Below, one piece after another: positions 39,024-47,996 of a DNA stretch of 64,000 bases. Origin of the DNA: Oscillospiraceae bacterium. Its GTDB lineage: Bacteria; Bacillota; Clostridia; Oscillospirales; SIG530. The notes below the pieces were generated by a model. That model was given only the letters and a program-made list of their open reading frames with translations. It was not told where the DNA came from and searched no databases. The DNA is taken from NCBI GenBank assembly GCA_015067075.1, contig SVND01000003.1, positions 1 to 64,000 on the forward strand, given 5' to 3'. Each line of letters begins with the position of its first letter. Position 1 is the first letter of the stretch. Made by a program: the position numbers and the translations under genes.

Positions 39024-41405
39024 TTATACAAAGATCCATGAAACAATTAAAACAGGTATTGTCCATATGATCTGATAAAGCAAGGCAAGATGCGGCTCTA
39101 TATGCTCAGGTGTTCCCGTATAAAGCATTAAAAGCGCGATTGCAAGCCCGACTATCATCGTTATTATCTGCAATATCGTATTAAAAGTTATGGTCATTTT
39201 CAGCTTCGGAGCTGAAATTATGGCATGGATTATTCCAAGGGGGTTTGTACCGAATATTCCCGCCCGTATGACAGACTTTTCAGCCGTTTTTTCGCTTATA
39301 TCATATGCGGCGCTTTTTGAAAGCATTACGGCAGGGCAATCAAGAACACGTTGTTTAAGTGATATCATTTCCGCCGATACATCGTGGCTTCTTGCGTCTA
39401 CAAGCATTTGCAGATCATCATTTACAAGCGCTTTAATTGTCTTTTGTACAACCTTACAGCCTGAATATTTTACAATGAAAATAGCGGCGATAAAGCCGTT
39501 TGCCGCAACAAAAAGCACGTTACTTCCACCTGACGCGGCTTTGCCCTCGTAATTATCAGGCGGTACCCATACGTTGTATTTACGCATAAGCTCTCGGCTT
39601 CCCGCAAGATACCAAACGCCACGGTATCTGCCCGTAACGCCCATACCCTCTTCATAATCGGCGGCATCGACACGTTCAAAAGCCTCACCGTCAACCATTT
39701 TCGTAAACGCATGGCAAATAGGGCTTGATATTTCTGTAAATATAGCGGCGCACGCCTCAACGACCTTATCTATTTTCGTTTCATCAAGCATTTTCATGCC
39801 TGTGATAGTGACCGTGCCCTTCGGAAACAGTTCAATATCCTTAACTGTTACCGCTTCTATCTGACTTGCTTTTTCGCAAGCAGATATACCGCCGACAGCC
39901 GCTCCTTTAGTACGCATACGCTTTGCAAAACGCACCATGGGGATACCGCTCGCTATTCCCATCGCCGCAGGGCTTGCTATAGCAAGCATCATTGAAAGCG
40001 TATAAAGCACCGGAATTTTTAAAAGTATATAGCACGCCGCTGAAGCAAGACCGATTATCAATAGAATAATCGGTGTTACAGCATACGCAGCACGGGAATT
40101 TTGTGCAGGCTCATATGCGTTTGAAATAACAGACGAGATAAATCCTGTTTTTCGCATGGCCGCAATATTTTTCGTGCCGTTCGATACCTGTCTGCAGGTA
40201 ACACGCTTAACGGTATACATATTTTTTCTACTGAGCGATATTGATAAATTGCTTTTGGCAAACTTCGCCTGTTGCATACGTGAATTTATACAAAGCCAAA
40301 GAGCAAAAACAGCCGATGCATTGTAAAAGCCTGTTGTAAGCATATCTGCAGGCGATGTGAAAAATACGAACGCATTGTGACCGACAGTACAAATCACCGA
40401 CAGCGCCGCCATTGTTTCCCAGCCCATTCTGAAACGGAAAATATCCGCAATTCCTGAAATTATTATGTCAATGCACGTTAAAATTGCTATTCCCGTCGGT
40501 ATTACAAGCAAAGCAAACGCGCAAAGCGCTGTTTCGCTTGGGAAAAGCTTTTCAGCCGCAAACTGAATCATTTGTGGGAAAAAGGCAAATACCAACAAAA
40601 GAGCCAAGAGCATAAAGCAGAAAAGGCTTCTTTGTGACAGCGATAATTCAAGCTGTGATATTCTGTATTCAGCCTCGCTTCCGTTATACATCGAGGTGCA
40701 TTCGGGAACGGGAATGCTGTAAGTATACGTTTTGCGTATTTTTTCTCGCGGCTTTTTTTCAGAAAATGTTTTTGTTCTGGGTTCCGAAAATCCTCTATAT
40801 ATAGGTGCGTTTTTATGTTTATTTGCCGATTTTCCGCGGCTTTTTTGATTTTTCGAGGATTTTTTTCTTATTATTTCTTCTTTTTGCCCCGTATTTTTTT
40901 GACTTTTTACGTTTTTTTGCTGTTTTTCGGCTGTTTTTTCAAAAAATTCAGGCTTGCCTTGCGTTTTTTTCGTCCCTTCTGTCTTCCTGTTGCCTTGCGC
41001 TTGCGACTGTACTTTTCGAGACTGCGCCTCAGCTTTCGCCTTCACATCAGGCTGAGGAGCTTGTTTTTCCATCGCCTTTTTTGCAGGCATAAAAGCAGCG
41101 AAATCATAATCCTTTTCTTCTTTTTTCGGCTCTTGCTCACGTATCGTTTTTACGCGTATATCGCCCTCAACGCCCACGCTTTCAAAAGAAAAACCCATTT
41201 TCTTTGCCGCATCGTCAAAGCTTTTATCCGCATCACCCATGTCCATCGAGGAAAGGATGCTTTCTATGCTCGCCGCCGCAGTTTCTCTGACACGCAGATT
41301 TTCACGGCGCATTGCGTCAACATCCCTGCGAATATCGTCATATCTGCCGTTTTTGTGGCGTTGCTGTTCAATTATTTGATTTACGTCGTATTTTTCAACG
41401 CCCAA
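39024..41405 (-). CDS. P1B-type ATPase-like membrane protein lacking catalytic motifs (candidate pseudo-ATPase)
   Basis: IASPAAMGIASGIPMVRFAKRMRTKGAAVGGISACEKASQIEAVTVKDIELFPKG aligns by eye with CPC...ALEKA...VVFDKTGTLTKG of CPx ATPases; N-domain-like SPICHAFTKMV...GMGVTGRYRGVWYLAGSRELM; TTG start. Confidence 0.65.
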   Translation of the reverse strand: MGVEKYDVNQIIEQQRHKNGRYDDIRRDVDAMRRENLRVRETAAASIESILSSMDMGDADKSFDDAAKKMGFSFESVGVEGDIRVKTIREQEPKKEEKDYDFAAFMPAKKAMEKQAPQPDVKAKAEAQSRKVQSQAQGNRKTEGTKKTQGKPEFFEKTAEKQQKNVKSQKNTGQKEEIIRKKSSKNQKSRGKSANKHKNAPIYRGFSEPRTKTFSEKKPREKIRKTYTYSIPVPECTSMYNGSEAEYRISQLELSLSQRSLFCFMLLALLLVFAFFPQMIQFAAEKLFPSETALCAFALLVIPTGIAILTCIDIIISGIADIFRFRMGWETMAALSVICTVGHNAFVFFTSPADMLTTGFYNASAVFALWLCINSRMQQAKFAKSNLSISLSRKNMYTVKRVTCRQVSNGTKNIAAMRKTGFISSVISNAYEPAQNSRAAYAVTPIILLIIGLASAACYILLKIPVLYTLSMMLAIASPAAMGIASGIPMVRFAKRMRTKGAAVGGISACEKASQIEAVTVKDIELFPKGTVTITGMKMLDETKIDKVVEACAAIFTEISSPICHAFTKMVDGEAFERVDAADYEEGMGVTGRYRGVWYLAGSRELMRKYNVWVPPDNYEGKAASGGSNVLFVAANGFIAAIFIVKYSGCKVVQKTIKALVNDDLQMLVDARSHDVSAEMISLKQRVLDCPAVMLSKSAAYDISEKTAEKSVIRAGIFGTNPLGIIHAIISAPKLKMTITFNTILQIITMIVGLAIALLMLYTGTPEHIEPHLALLYQIIWTIPVLIVSWIFV

Positions 41406-41444
41406 AAACTTTACACTTCTTTCTTAATAAATTTGACCTCAACT

Positions 41445-42200
41445 TTACTGTGCAGACTGTCTTACAGCCTCATACATGATTATAGCTCCCGCTACGGAAG
41501 CATTGAGCGACGTTATCTCACCGCGCATGGGAATAGATACGACTCCGTCGCAGGCACTTCTGACAAGGCGCGATACGCCGCTTCCCTCGCCGCCGACAAC
41601 AATAGCCACCGCGCCGCGAAGGTCGGCTTTATAATACGGCACTCCGCCAACGTCAGCCGCGTACACCCATACGCCTGCCTCCTTAAGCTCTTCTATCGCC
41701 GCCGTTATATTCGTAACCTTTGCAACAGCCATATACTCCAGCGCGCCTGCCGCCGCCTTTGAAACGGAAGGGGTAAGTCCTACTGCACGGTGACGCGGTA
41801 CAATAACACCGTGGACACCTGCCGTAGACGCCGTCCTTATGAGCGCACCCAAATTGTGTGGGTCTTCAATTCCGTCAGTCACAAGCACAAAGGGCTTTTC
41901 CCCTCTTTGCTTTGCAATATCAAGTATATCAGCAACTGTGCAATATTCCTTTTGCGCGCAAAGAGCCGCAACGCCTTGATGCTCAGCTATTCCGCTTACG
42001 TGAGCAAGCTTTACCTGAGGCACTTCAACAACAGGTATTCCTCTTTCCTTTGCCATGGCAATTATTCTTACTATACTTCCTTCACGCTGTCCGTTGGCAA
42101 TAAGTATTTTATCCACAGTTCTTCCGCTTTTTAAAACCTCAATAACAGGGTTTCTACCGGCAATATATGCAGATTCAAAGTTTTCCATAGTATTCCTCAT
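41445..42200 (-). CDS. rlmB: 23S rRNA (guanosine(2251)-2'-O)-methyltransferase-like, SpoU/TrmH family
   Basis: YIAGRNPVIEVLKSGRTVDKILIA, VTDGIEDPHNLGALIRTASTAGVHGVIVPRHRA, VVGGEGSGVSRLVR, IPMRGEITSLNASVAGAIIMYE. Confidence 0.93.
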   Translation of the reverse strand: MRNTMENFESAYIAGRNPVIEVLKSGRTVDKILIANGQREGSIVRIIAMAKERGIPVVEVPQVKLAHVSGIAEHQGVAALCAQKEYCTVADILDIAKQRGEKPFVLVTDGIEDPHNLGALIRTASTAGVHGVIVPRHRAVGLTPSVSKAAAGALEYMAVAKVTNITAAIEELKEAGVWVYAADVGGVPYYKADLRGAVAIVVGGEGSGVSRLVRSACDGVVSIPMRGEITSLNASVAGAIIMYEAVRQSAQ

Positions 42201-43267
42201 TATTTATAATAGCCGTATTTATTTACGCATTCGTACATACGCACAACATTTTCCGTCGGGGAATTATCCTGAATCTGATGCGTTGGAGAAAGGCAATAGC
42301 CACCGCCCGGCATCATTATTTCAAGCGTTTCCTTTACGTTTTTCTCAACATCGTCTGCCGTTCCGTAAGCCAAGGGGCCTGCCGTAGAGATACAGCCGTG
42401 GAACGCAAGCTTATCGCCGTATGTTTTCTTTATATATGCAGGCTCCATATTTGCCGCCTCGGGCTGAAGCGTATCAATAACAGTTATGCCCATATCAATG
42501 AAATATTTAAATGCCCAGCTTGACGAGCCGCAGCAATGCATCATAACGTCCTTGCCGTATGACTTTGCAAGGTCAACAAACTTTTTGTGGATAGGCATTA
42601 TATGCTTGATATAAAGCTCGTCGCTGATAAACTGACCGCGCTGTGTTCCAAGGTCCTCGCCCATACGCATTACAGTTATGTAGTCGCCGCATTTATCAAG
42701 CAAACGCTCCATAATACCGAATTCTGCATCCGTTCTGCGCTTTGCAAGCAAAAGTCCTGCTTCATCATCTGTAGCAAGATCTATAAGAGTTTGCTCCATG
42801 CCACGCAAAAAGCCGTTGGAATTTATTACGCAGGCGTTGCCGTCGCCGCCGATAGCCAAAGCCATATCCTTATTGGCTTTTGCATATTCAAGCGCTGTAT
42901 CATAATCAAAATCGTCGGGGTTCGGCACGGGAAACGCTTCGATCTCCTCTACCTCGGCAAATTCCAACGGGAAGTCGCAATAATCCCAATATCCGCCTGA
43001 ATCATTTTCTATCCATCGCGTTGTAAAGCCCCAAATAGGATCAACGTTTCTGTCAGGTCTTTTTGCAAAATGCAAAGGCTTTCCCGTATATCTCGGCCAC
43101 AAAAAACGGAAGTCAACCTGAAGCGCCTTTAAAAGCTCCTCATGGTCTTTCGCCTTATAATGCTTTATAAGTCTGTTATAAATATCCTGATTATAGGAAA
43201 AATCAACAGGTACTCTGTCGGGTATCTCATGGTGAAACGCTTTTAACACTCTTTCACGGCTTGTCAT
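42200..43267 (-). CDS. Uroporphyrinogen decarboxylase family protein
   Basis: MTSRERVLKAFHHEIPDRVPVDF, GEDLGTQRGQFISDELYIKHIMPIHKKFVDLAKSYGKDVMMHCCGSS, FHGCISTAGPLAYGTADDVEKNVKETL. Confidence 0.88.
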   Translation of the reverse strand: MTSRERVLKAFHHEIPDRVPVDFSYNQDIYNRLIKHYKAKDHEELLKALQVDFRFLWPRYTGKPLHFAKRPDRNVDPIWGFTTRWIENDSGGYWDYCDFPLEFAEVEEIEAFPVPNPDDFDYDTALEYAKANKDMALAIGGDGNACVINSNGFLRGMEQTLIDLATDDEAGLLLAKRRTDAEFGIMERLLDKCGDYITVMRMGEDLGTQRGQFISDELYIKHIMPIHKKFVDLAKSYGKDVMMHCCGSSSWAFKYFIDMGITVIDTLQPEAANMEPAYIKKTYGDKLAFHGCISTAGPLAYGTADDVEKNVKETLEIMMPGGGYCLSPTHQIQDNSPTENVVRMYECVNKYGYYK

Positions 43268-43286
43268 AATGTAAGTTCCTCTCGGT

Positions 43287-44243
43287 TCAAATTAAGCTTA
43301 AGCTTCTCAATAAAAATATAAATATAAAAATTGTAAATGCGGATATTGCTGTAGTTGCCATAACTATCTGGCTCGCAAGCTGTCCGTTACAGTCAAGCTG
43401 CTCAGCCATAATATAGCTGGACACAGCCGCAGGCGAACCAAGCAAAACAAGCAACGCCGCAAGCTCGCTTGTACGGTAACCAAGCAAAACAGCCACGGCA
43501 AGCCATACGGCAGGTACTATCAGCGTGCGCAATACAGTTGCCGCTGTCAGCGCTTTTATATTTCCGCCGAGGCTTTTGAAATCGAACTGACCACCCAAGG
43601 AGATCAGCGCCAAGGGCGTTCCGACGCTTGCAAGGCTTTTCGTCGTCAAATATATGGCTTTCGGAAGCTCAAAGCTGAACTGCAGCTTAAAAAATGAAAA
43701 AACAAGTCCCAGCAATGTTGCCACAATAAGGGGATTTTTCAGTGCTGAAACAACGAGGGAAAATACGCCTTTCTTCTCTCCGCTCCCCCCTGCGGAAAGC
43801 ACGAGCACCGCCGCCACATTGAATATGGGAATTACTATCGGAATAATCAGCGCCGCAGAAAAAACGCCTTCGCCGCCAAACATATTTTCAAGGGCAGGTA
43901 TTCCGAAAAGCAGATAATTGCTCCTGAAAATGCTCTGTATCACGACGGCTGAGCTTTTTTTATTCTTAATAAAAATCGGAACTATCAGTACAGCCAGCAG
44001 TATAGTCACCACGACCGCTCCGCCTGCGAAAGCAGGAAAGCCCCATTCAAGCTGACGGAAATTTTCGCAATAATCATAAATATTTAAAAACAAGATAGCA
44101 GGTAAAAAAAGTGAAAATGAGATTTTATTCGCCGCGGGAAAAAACTCCGCAGGTAAAATGCGGAATTTGCGCAATCCAACACCTATTATCATAAGTAAAA
44201 AAAGCGGTAAAACCACATTCAACGAAAATACTAAATCTTCCAC
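43287..44243 (-). CDS. AEC (auxin efflux carrier) family transporter
   Basis: About ten hydrophobic segments; FLLMIIGVGLRKFRILPAEF; SVGTPLALISLGGQFDF; LLGSPAAVSSYIMAEQ. Confidence 0.88.
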   Translation of the reverse strand: MEDLVFSLNVVLPLFLLMIIGVGLRKFRILPAEFFPAANKISFSLFLPAILFLNIYDYCENFRQLEWGFPAFAGGAVVVTILLAVLIVPIFIKNKKSSAVVIQSIFRSNYLLFGIPALENMFGGEGVFSAALIIPIVIPIFNVAAVLVLSAGGSGEKKGVFSLVVSALKNPLIVATLLGLVFSFFKLQFSFELPKAIYLTTKSLASVGTPLALISLGGQFDFKSLGGNIKALTAATVLRTLIVPAVWLAVAVLLGYRTSELAALLVLLGSPAAVSSYIMAEQLDCNGQLASQIVMATTAISAFTIFIFIFLLRSLSLI

Positions 44244-44442
44244 TTGCTGTACCCTCTTTTCTTTATATTATTATACAATAAATCTTTTGCTTTGTAAATA
44301 GGAAACGCGCCGATTTTAATGATTTTATTTGCATCGGAGCACTGCGTTTTTATTTGTATAATTTTATTTTTTTATTTATTTATTGACATTTTTATTTTTT
44401 GTGTTAAAATATTTTTATAATTACATTTTAAGGAGAATAAAT

Positions 44443-45081
44443 ATGAAAAAAATCAACAGTAAAACGCGTTTTTTGTCGGTATTATCGGCACTTATGATTC
44501 TTTTGTCGGTATTTTTCCTTTGCTCCTGCTCAGCCGAGGCGGTAGAGCCTGACCTTTCGCTATACAAGGATGCACGCGGAGAAAAACTGGTGCTGTCAAG
44601 CACATCCGACCCATGGACATCTTACTTCATGGAACCCGGACTTGAGGCGTGCGTACATTTTGCCAAAGCGGCAATATCGGGAAAAATAACAGACATAAAG
44701 GTTATGGATATACCATTTACCGTATCGGAAAAGTTTGACGAAAAGATGTCGCCGGACGGAAAAGCGCCAACCTTGACAGTCACACGATATACTATCGATG
44801 TGGATAAATACTTTATCGGAAGCGGTGAAAAGCAAATAATAGTGCAGATAGCAGGCGACCTTGATTCATATGTTACAAAGCCGAAGGAAAAATGCGGCGT
44901 CGTAATGTTTTTGGACGAATATGAGGACGGTATTTATAAGAACGCTTCGTCTGAGGACAGTATTTTTATAAAAAACTCAAAGGATAAGCTTTATTCCCTT
45001 TCCGATATTGATCAGCTTTCCGCTTACGACGGCGCAGACTTGGAAACGCTGATCAATGACACAAAAAAGCTTATTAAGTGA
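44443..45081 (+). CDS. Lipoprotein of unknown function
   Basis: ATG at 44443 after AAGGAG; lipobox LLSVFFLCSCSAE. Confidence 0.65.
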   Translation: MKKINSKTRFLSVLSALMILLSVFFLCSCSAEAVEPDLSLYKDARGEKLVLSSTSDPWTSYFMEPGLEACVHFAKAAISGKITDIKVMDIPFTVSEKFDEKMSPDGKAPTLTVTRYTIDVDKYFIGSGEKQIIVQIAGDLDSYVTKPKEKCGVVMFLDEYEDGIYKNASSEDSIFIKNSKDKLYSLSDIDQLSAYDGADLETLINDTKKLIK

Positions 45082-45087
45082 TATACT

Positions 45088-45120
45088 CTTGCGTACCAAA
45101 AAAACGGTACGCAAGTTTTT
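45088..45120 (+). terminator. Terminator hairpin
   Basis: CTTGCGTACC-loop-GGTACGCAAG followed by TTTTTT. Confidence 0.8.
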
Positions 45121-45188
45121 TATTTCTATAGACAAAAAGCCGCAAATGGTGTAAAATAAATATACAGCTTTACTTATGGAGATTTGAT

Positions 45189-47441
45189 ATGAATTTTGGA
45201 AGCAGACATATTTACACTTTGAAAAAGCCCGCCTCATGGTACGGAGAAATGTGGCGTGAAGCCCTGCCCGTCGGCAACGGACTGACAGGCGCGCTAATAA
45301 GCGGCGCTATAGCGCAGGAAAGCATTATTTTTAACCGTCACGACCTTTGGCACGGCGGCAGCGATACCGAGCTTCCCGATATTTCCGATACCTTTCGGAA
45401 AATGCGCGAATATATTGACAGCGGTAATTACACCGATGCAAATCAGGATAATTTCATGACCGCCTTACAGGAAAAAGGCTATTGCGCCGAGGTTGAAACT
45501 CCTTATCCCCATGGCTATTTTGATATTGATCTCGTTGCCGACGGAATGTTTCATTCCTATCGCCGCGGTGTAAATATGCGCACTGGCGAAGCTTTTGTGC
45601 ATTTCACCGTTAACGGCTGTACATATCAAAGACAGCTTTTCATTTCGCGTCAAAGCGATATAGCCGTGCTTCGCATGAGTGCAGATGCACCATTTACGGC
45701 AGAATACGGCTTTCGCCTCTTCGGCGGAAACGGCGATGAAGTCATAACGGAAAACAGCATAAAAGCCACGTCCTGCGACGGCGATACGGCAGTTAATATA
45801 TTGTTTCTCGGCAAATTTACATCATCTGTGAAAAACGATCGTCTTTCCGTCACGGGGCATGATTATACCGTGCTTATCCGTTGCTCCTCCCACGGCTCCC
45901 CCTTGGAGCTTAACGATTTTCGTAACGAAACGTACGAGTCGCTTTTGGAAAAGCATACCGCCGTTTACACTCCGCTATACGACTCCGTAACAATGGAGCT
46001 TGCGCAGGACGAGGATTTTTTACAGTCAAACGAGCAAATGCTTGAAAATGCGTACGACAGTTGCGCTTGTCCCGCCTTACTTGAAAGGTTATGGCGTTTT
46101 GGCAGATATTTATTCATTTCAGCCGCTTCCGAAAAAGGCAATCCCGTTCCCCTGTACGGTATTTGGCACGGCGGCGACAATCTTATGTGGTCGCAATATG
46201 TGGCTAACGAAAATGTGCAAATAACGTATTGGCACGCAATGGCAGGCGGTCTGTCGTATGCCGTTGAGCCGCTCCTTCGATATTACACGTCAAAAACAGA
46301 GAAGCTGCGTGAATGCGCACGGAAATTATTCGGAATGAACGGCATTTGGGTATGTGCGTATACGACGCCAAACGTCAGCGGTGTCAGCATACCTGTAACC
46401 GTTATCGGAAATTGGATAAGCTGTGCAGGCTGGCTTTGCCGTCATTTTTGGGAGCTTTATCTTTACAGCGGCGATAATAAGCTTTTACGGGAGCAGATAC
46501 TGCCTTTTATGTATGAAACGGCGCTGTTTTACCGCGATTACGCCGTGGACGACGGCGATACTATCCGATTGTATCCGTCTGTTTCACCTGAAAACACGCC
46601 CAATAACCTTATGTCACTTCCAACCCGTGCTACCTATGGTCATCAGTGCCCTGCCGTACAAAATTCCACGATGGATTTTGCCATAATGAAGGAGCTGCTT
46701 ACAAATCTGCTCAAAGGTATTGAGCTTACGGGAATGTACGCTGATGAGGCTGACAGCTTTAGGGCGCTTATTGAAAAAATACCGCCTTATCGTATAAACG
46801 AGGACGGAGCTGTAAAGGAATGGCTTTGCGACGATCTTGAGGATAATTACCATCATCGCCATTTATCACATATTTACCCCGTTTTTCCCGGCACAGAGGT
46901 CACTAAACATAGCGACCCGGAGCTTTTCGAGGCTTTTCGTACAGCTGTAAAGCTTCGTAAGCTCGGCAGTCAGACAGGCTGGTCGCTTGCACACATGGCA
47001 AGCATATACGCTCGCTTCGGCGACGGTGAAAGCTCGGCTGAATGCCTTGACATCATGGCGAAAAGCGTTTTGCTAAACTCCCTTTTTACCTTGCACAACG
47101 ATTGGCGCAAAATGGGTATGACTTCAAGCTGGGAGGGTGCTCCCGTACAGCTTGACGCCGCTTTCGGCACAGTAAACGCGCTTCAGGAAATGCTGTTTTG
47201 CTATTTCCCGTCTGCGCTGTCCGTACTGCCTGCATTGCCTCGCCGTTTAGAAAGGGGCTTTGTACGCGGGCTCGTCTTCCCCGAGGGTAAAATAGATATT
47301 ACATGGGAAAAAGACGGCAAGGTAAATGTGACCGTATACGCAAAAAAGGAAATCGACACTGTTCTTTTGCTTGAAGGCAATCAAGTCGGACACATAAAAC
47401 TGTCCTCAGGACAAAGCACGACCCTTAGCCTTTTTCGCTAA
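45189..47441 (+). CDS. Glycoside hydrolase family 95-like (alpha-L-fucosidase family)
   Basis: WREALPVGNGLTGALISGAIAQESIIFNRHDLWHGG, PSVSPENTPNN, HLSHIYPVFPGTEV, GWSLAHMASIYARFGDGE, VQLDAAFGTVNALQEMLF. Confidence 0.85.
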   Translation: MNFGSRHIYTLKKPASWYGEMWREALPVGNGLTGALISGAIAQESIIFNRHDLWHGGSDTELPDISDTFRKMREYIDSGNYTDANQDNFMTALQEKGYCAEVETPYPHGYFDIDLVADGMFHSYRRGVNMRTGEAFVHFTVNGCTYQRQLFISRQSDIAVLRMSADAPFTAEYGFRLFGGNGDEVITENSIKATSCDGDTAVNILFLGKFTSSVKNDRLSVTGHDYTVLIRCSSHGSPLELNDFRNETYESLLEKHTAVYTPLYDSVTMELAQDEDFLQSNEQMLENAYDSCACPALLERLWRFGRYLFISAASEKGNPVPLYGIWHGGDNLMWSQYVANENVQITYWHAMAGGLSYAVEPLLRYYTSKTEKLRECARKLFGMNGIWVCAYTTPNVSGVSIPVTVIGNWISCAGWLCRHFWELYLYSGDNKLLREQILPFMYETALFYRDYAVDDGDTIRLYPSVSPENTPNNLMSLPTRATYGHQCPAVQNSTMDFAIMKELLTNLLKGIELTGMYADEADSFRALIEKIPPYRINEDGAVKEWLCDDLEDNYHHRHLSHIYPVFPGTEVTKHSDPELFEAFRTAVKLRKLGSQTGWSLAHMASIYARFGDGESSAECLDIMAKSVLLNSLFTLHNDWRKMGMTSSWEGAPVQLDAAFGTVNALQEMLFCYFPSALSVLPALPRRLERGFVRGLVFPEGKIDITWEKDGKVNVTVYAKKEIDTVLLLEGNQVGHIKLSSGQSTTLSLFR

Positions 47442-47505
47442 TTTATGCGCATTATAAAAACGACGAGATGCTCCGCAAGAGCTCTCGCCGTTTTTTATAA
47501 AATAC

Positions 47506-47985
47506 CTATTTAATTCTTTCATATGCTCTGCGAGGCGCACCATCCGCAAGATAAATTATCCCCACAAAGCTGAAGCCCTCGCGCAAAATCGCCTGCTGCA
47601 TCGGCTTATTGTCCTCATGGGTATCGACACGCAGATGATCGTATTTTTTCTCCGCAAATTTCACGCATTCGGCAAAAACCCGGCGCTTCGTACCGTCGCT
47701 CGCCACACGGTGCAGCGTTCCGTAAGGCGCGTCAGACAGCCAATTACCGTCGATATAGCCATAAGTCGGATCTTCTCCGCCGATAAGAGCAAAACATCCG
47801 TAGATATGTCCACTATCCTCCGCCACGTAAAGCGTGCCGTTTGCCACGTCTGCCGTAAGGGTTTGCTCGTCGGGATAGCTTCCGTTCCATTGTGTCATGT
47901 TTCCGTTTCTGCGCATAAAGGCTCGCGCGCCTTCATAAATGCGCAAAAGACGTCGTATATCAGTTAATTTTGCCTTGCGTATCAT
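47506..47985 (-). CDS. GNAT family N-acetyltransferase
   Basis: MIRKAKLTDIRRLLRIYEGARAFMR...LYVAEDSGHIYGCFAL...LRVDTHEDNKPMQQAILREGFSFVGIIYL. Confidence 0.85.
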   Translation of the reverse strand: MIRKAKLTDIRRLLRIYEGARAFMRRNGNMTQWNGSYPDEQTLTADVANGTLYVAEDSGHIYGCFALIGGEDPTYGYIDGNWLSDAPYGTLHRVASDGTKRRVFAECVKFAEKKYDHLRVDTHEDNKPMQQAILREGFSFVGIIYLADGAPRRAYERIK

Positions 47986-47996
47986 TTAACCATCCT

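Noticed and set aside
40815-41762. 315-aa plus-strand ORF rich in Phe/Leu/Arg
   Set aside because: Antisense of the Lys-rich pseudo-ATPase tail and of rlmB; AAG/AAA-rich complement creates the long frame
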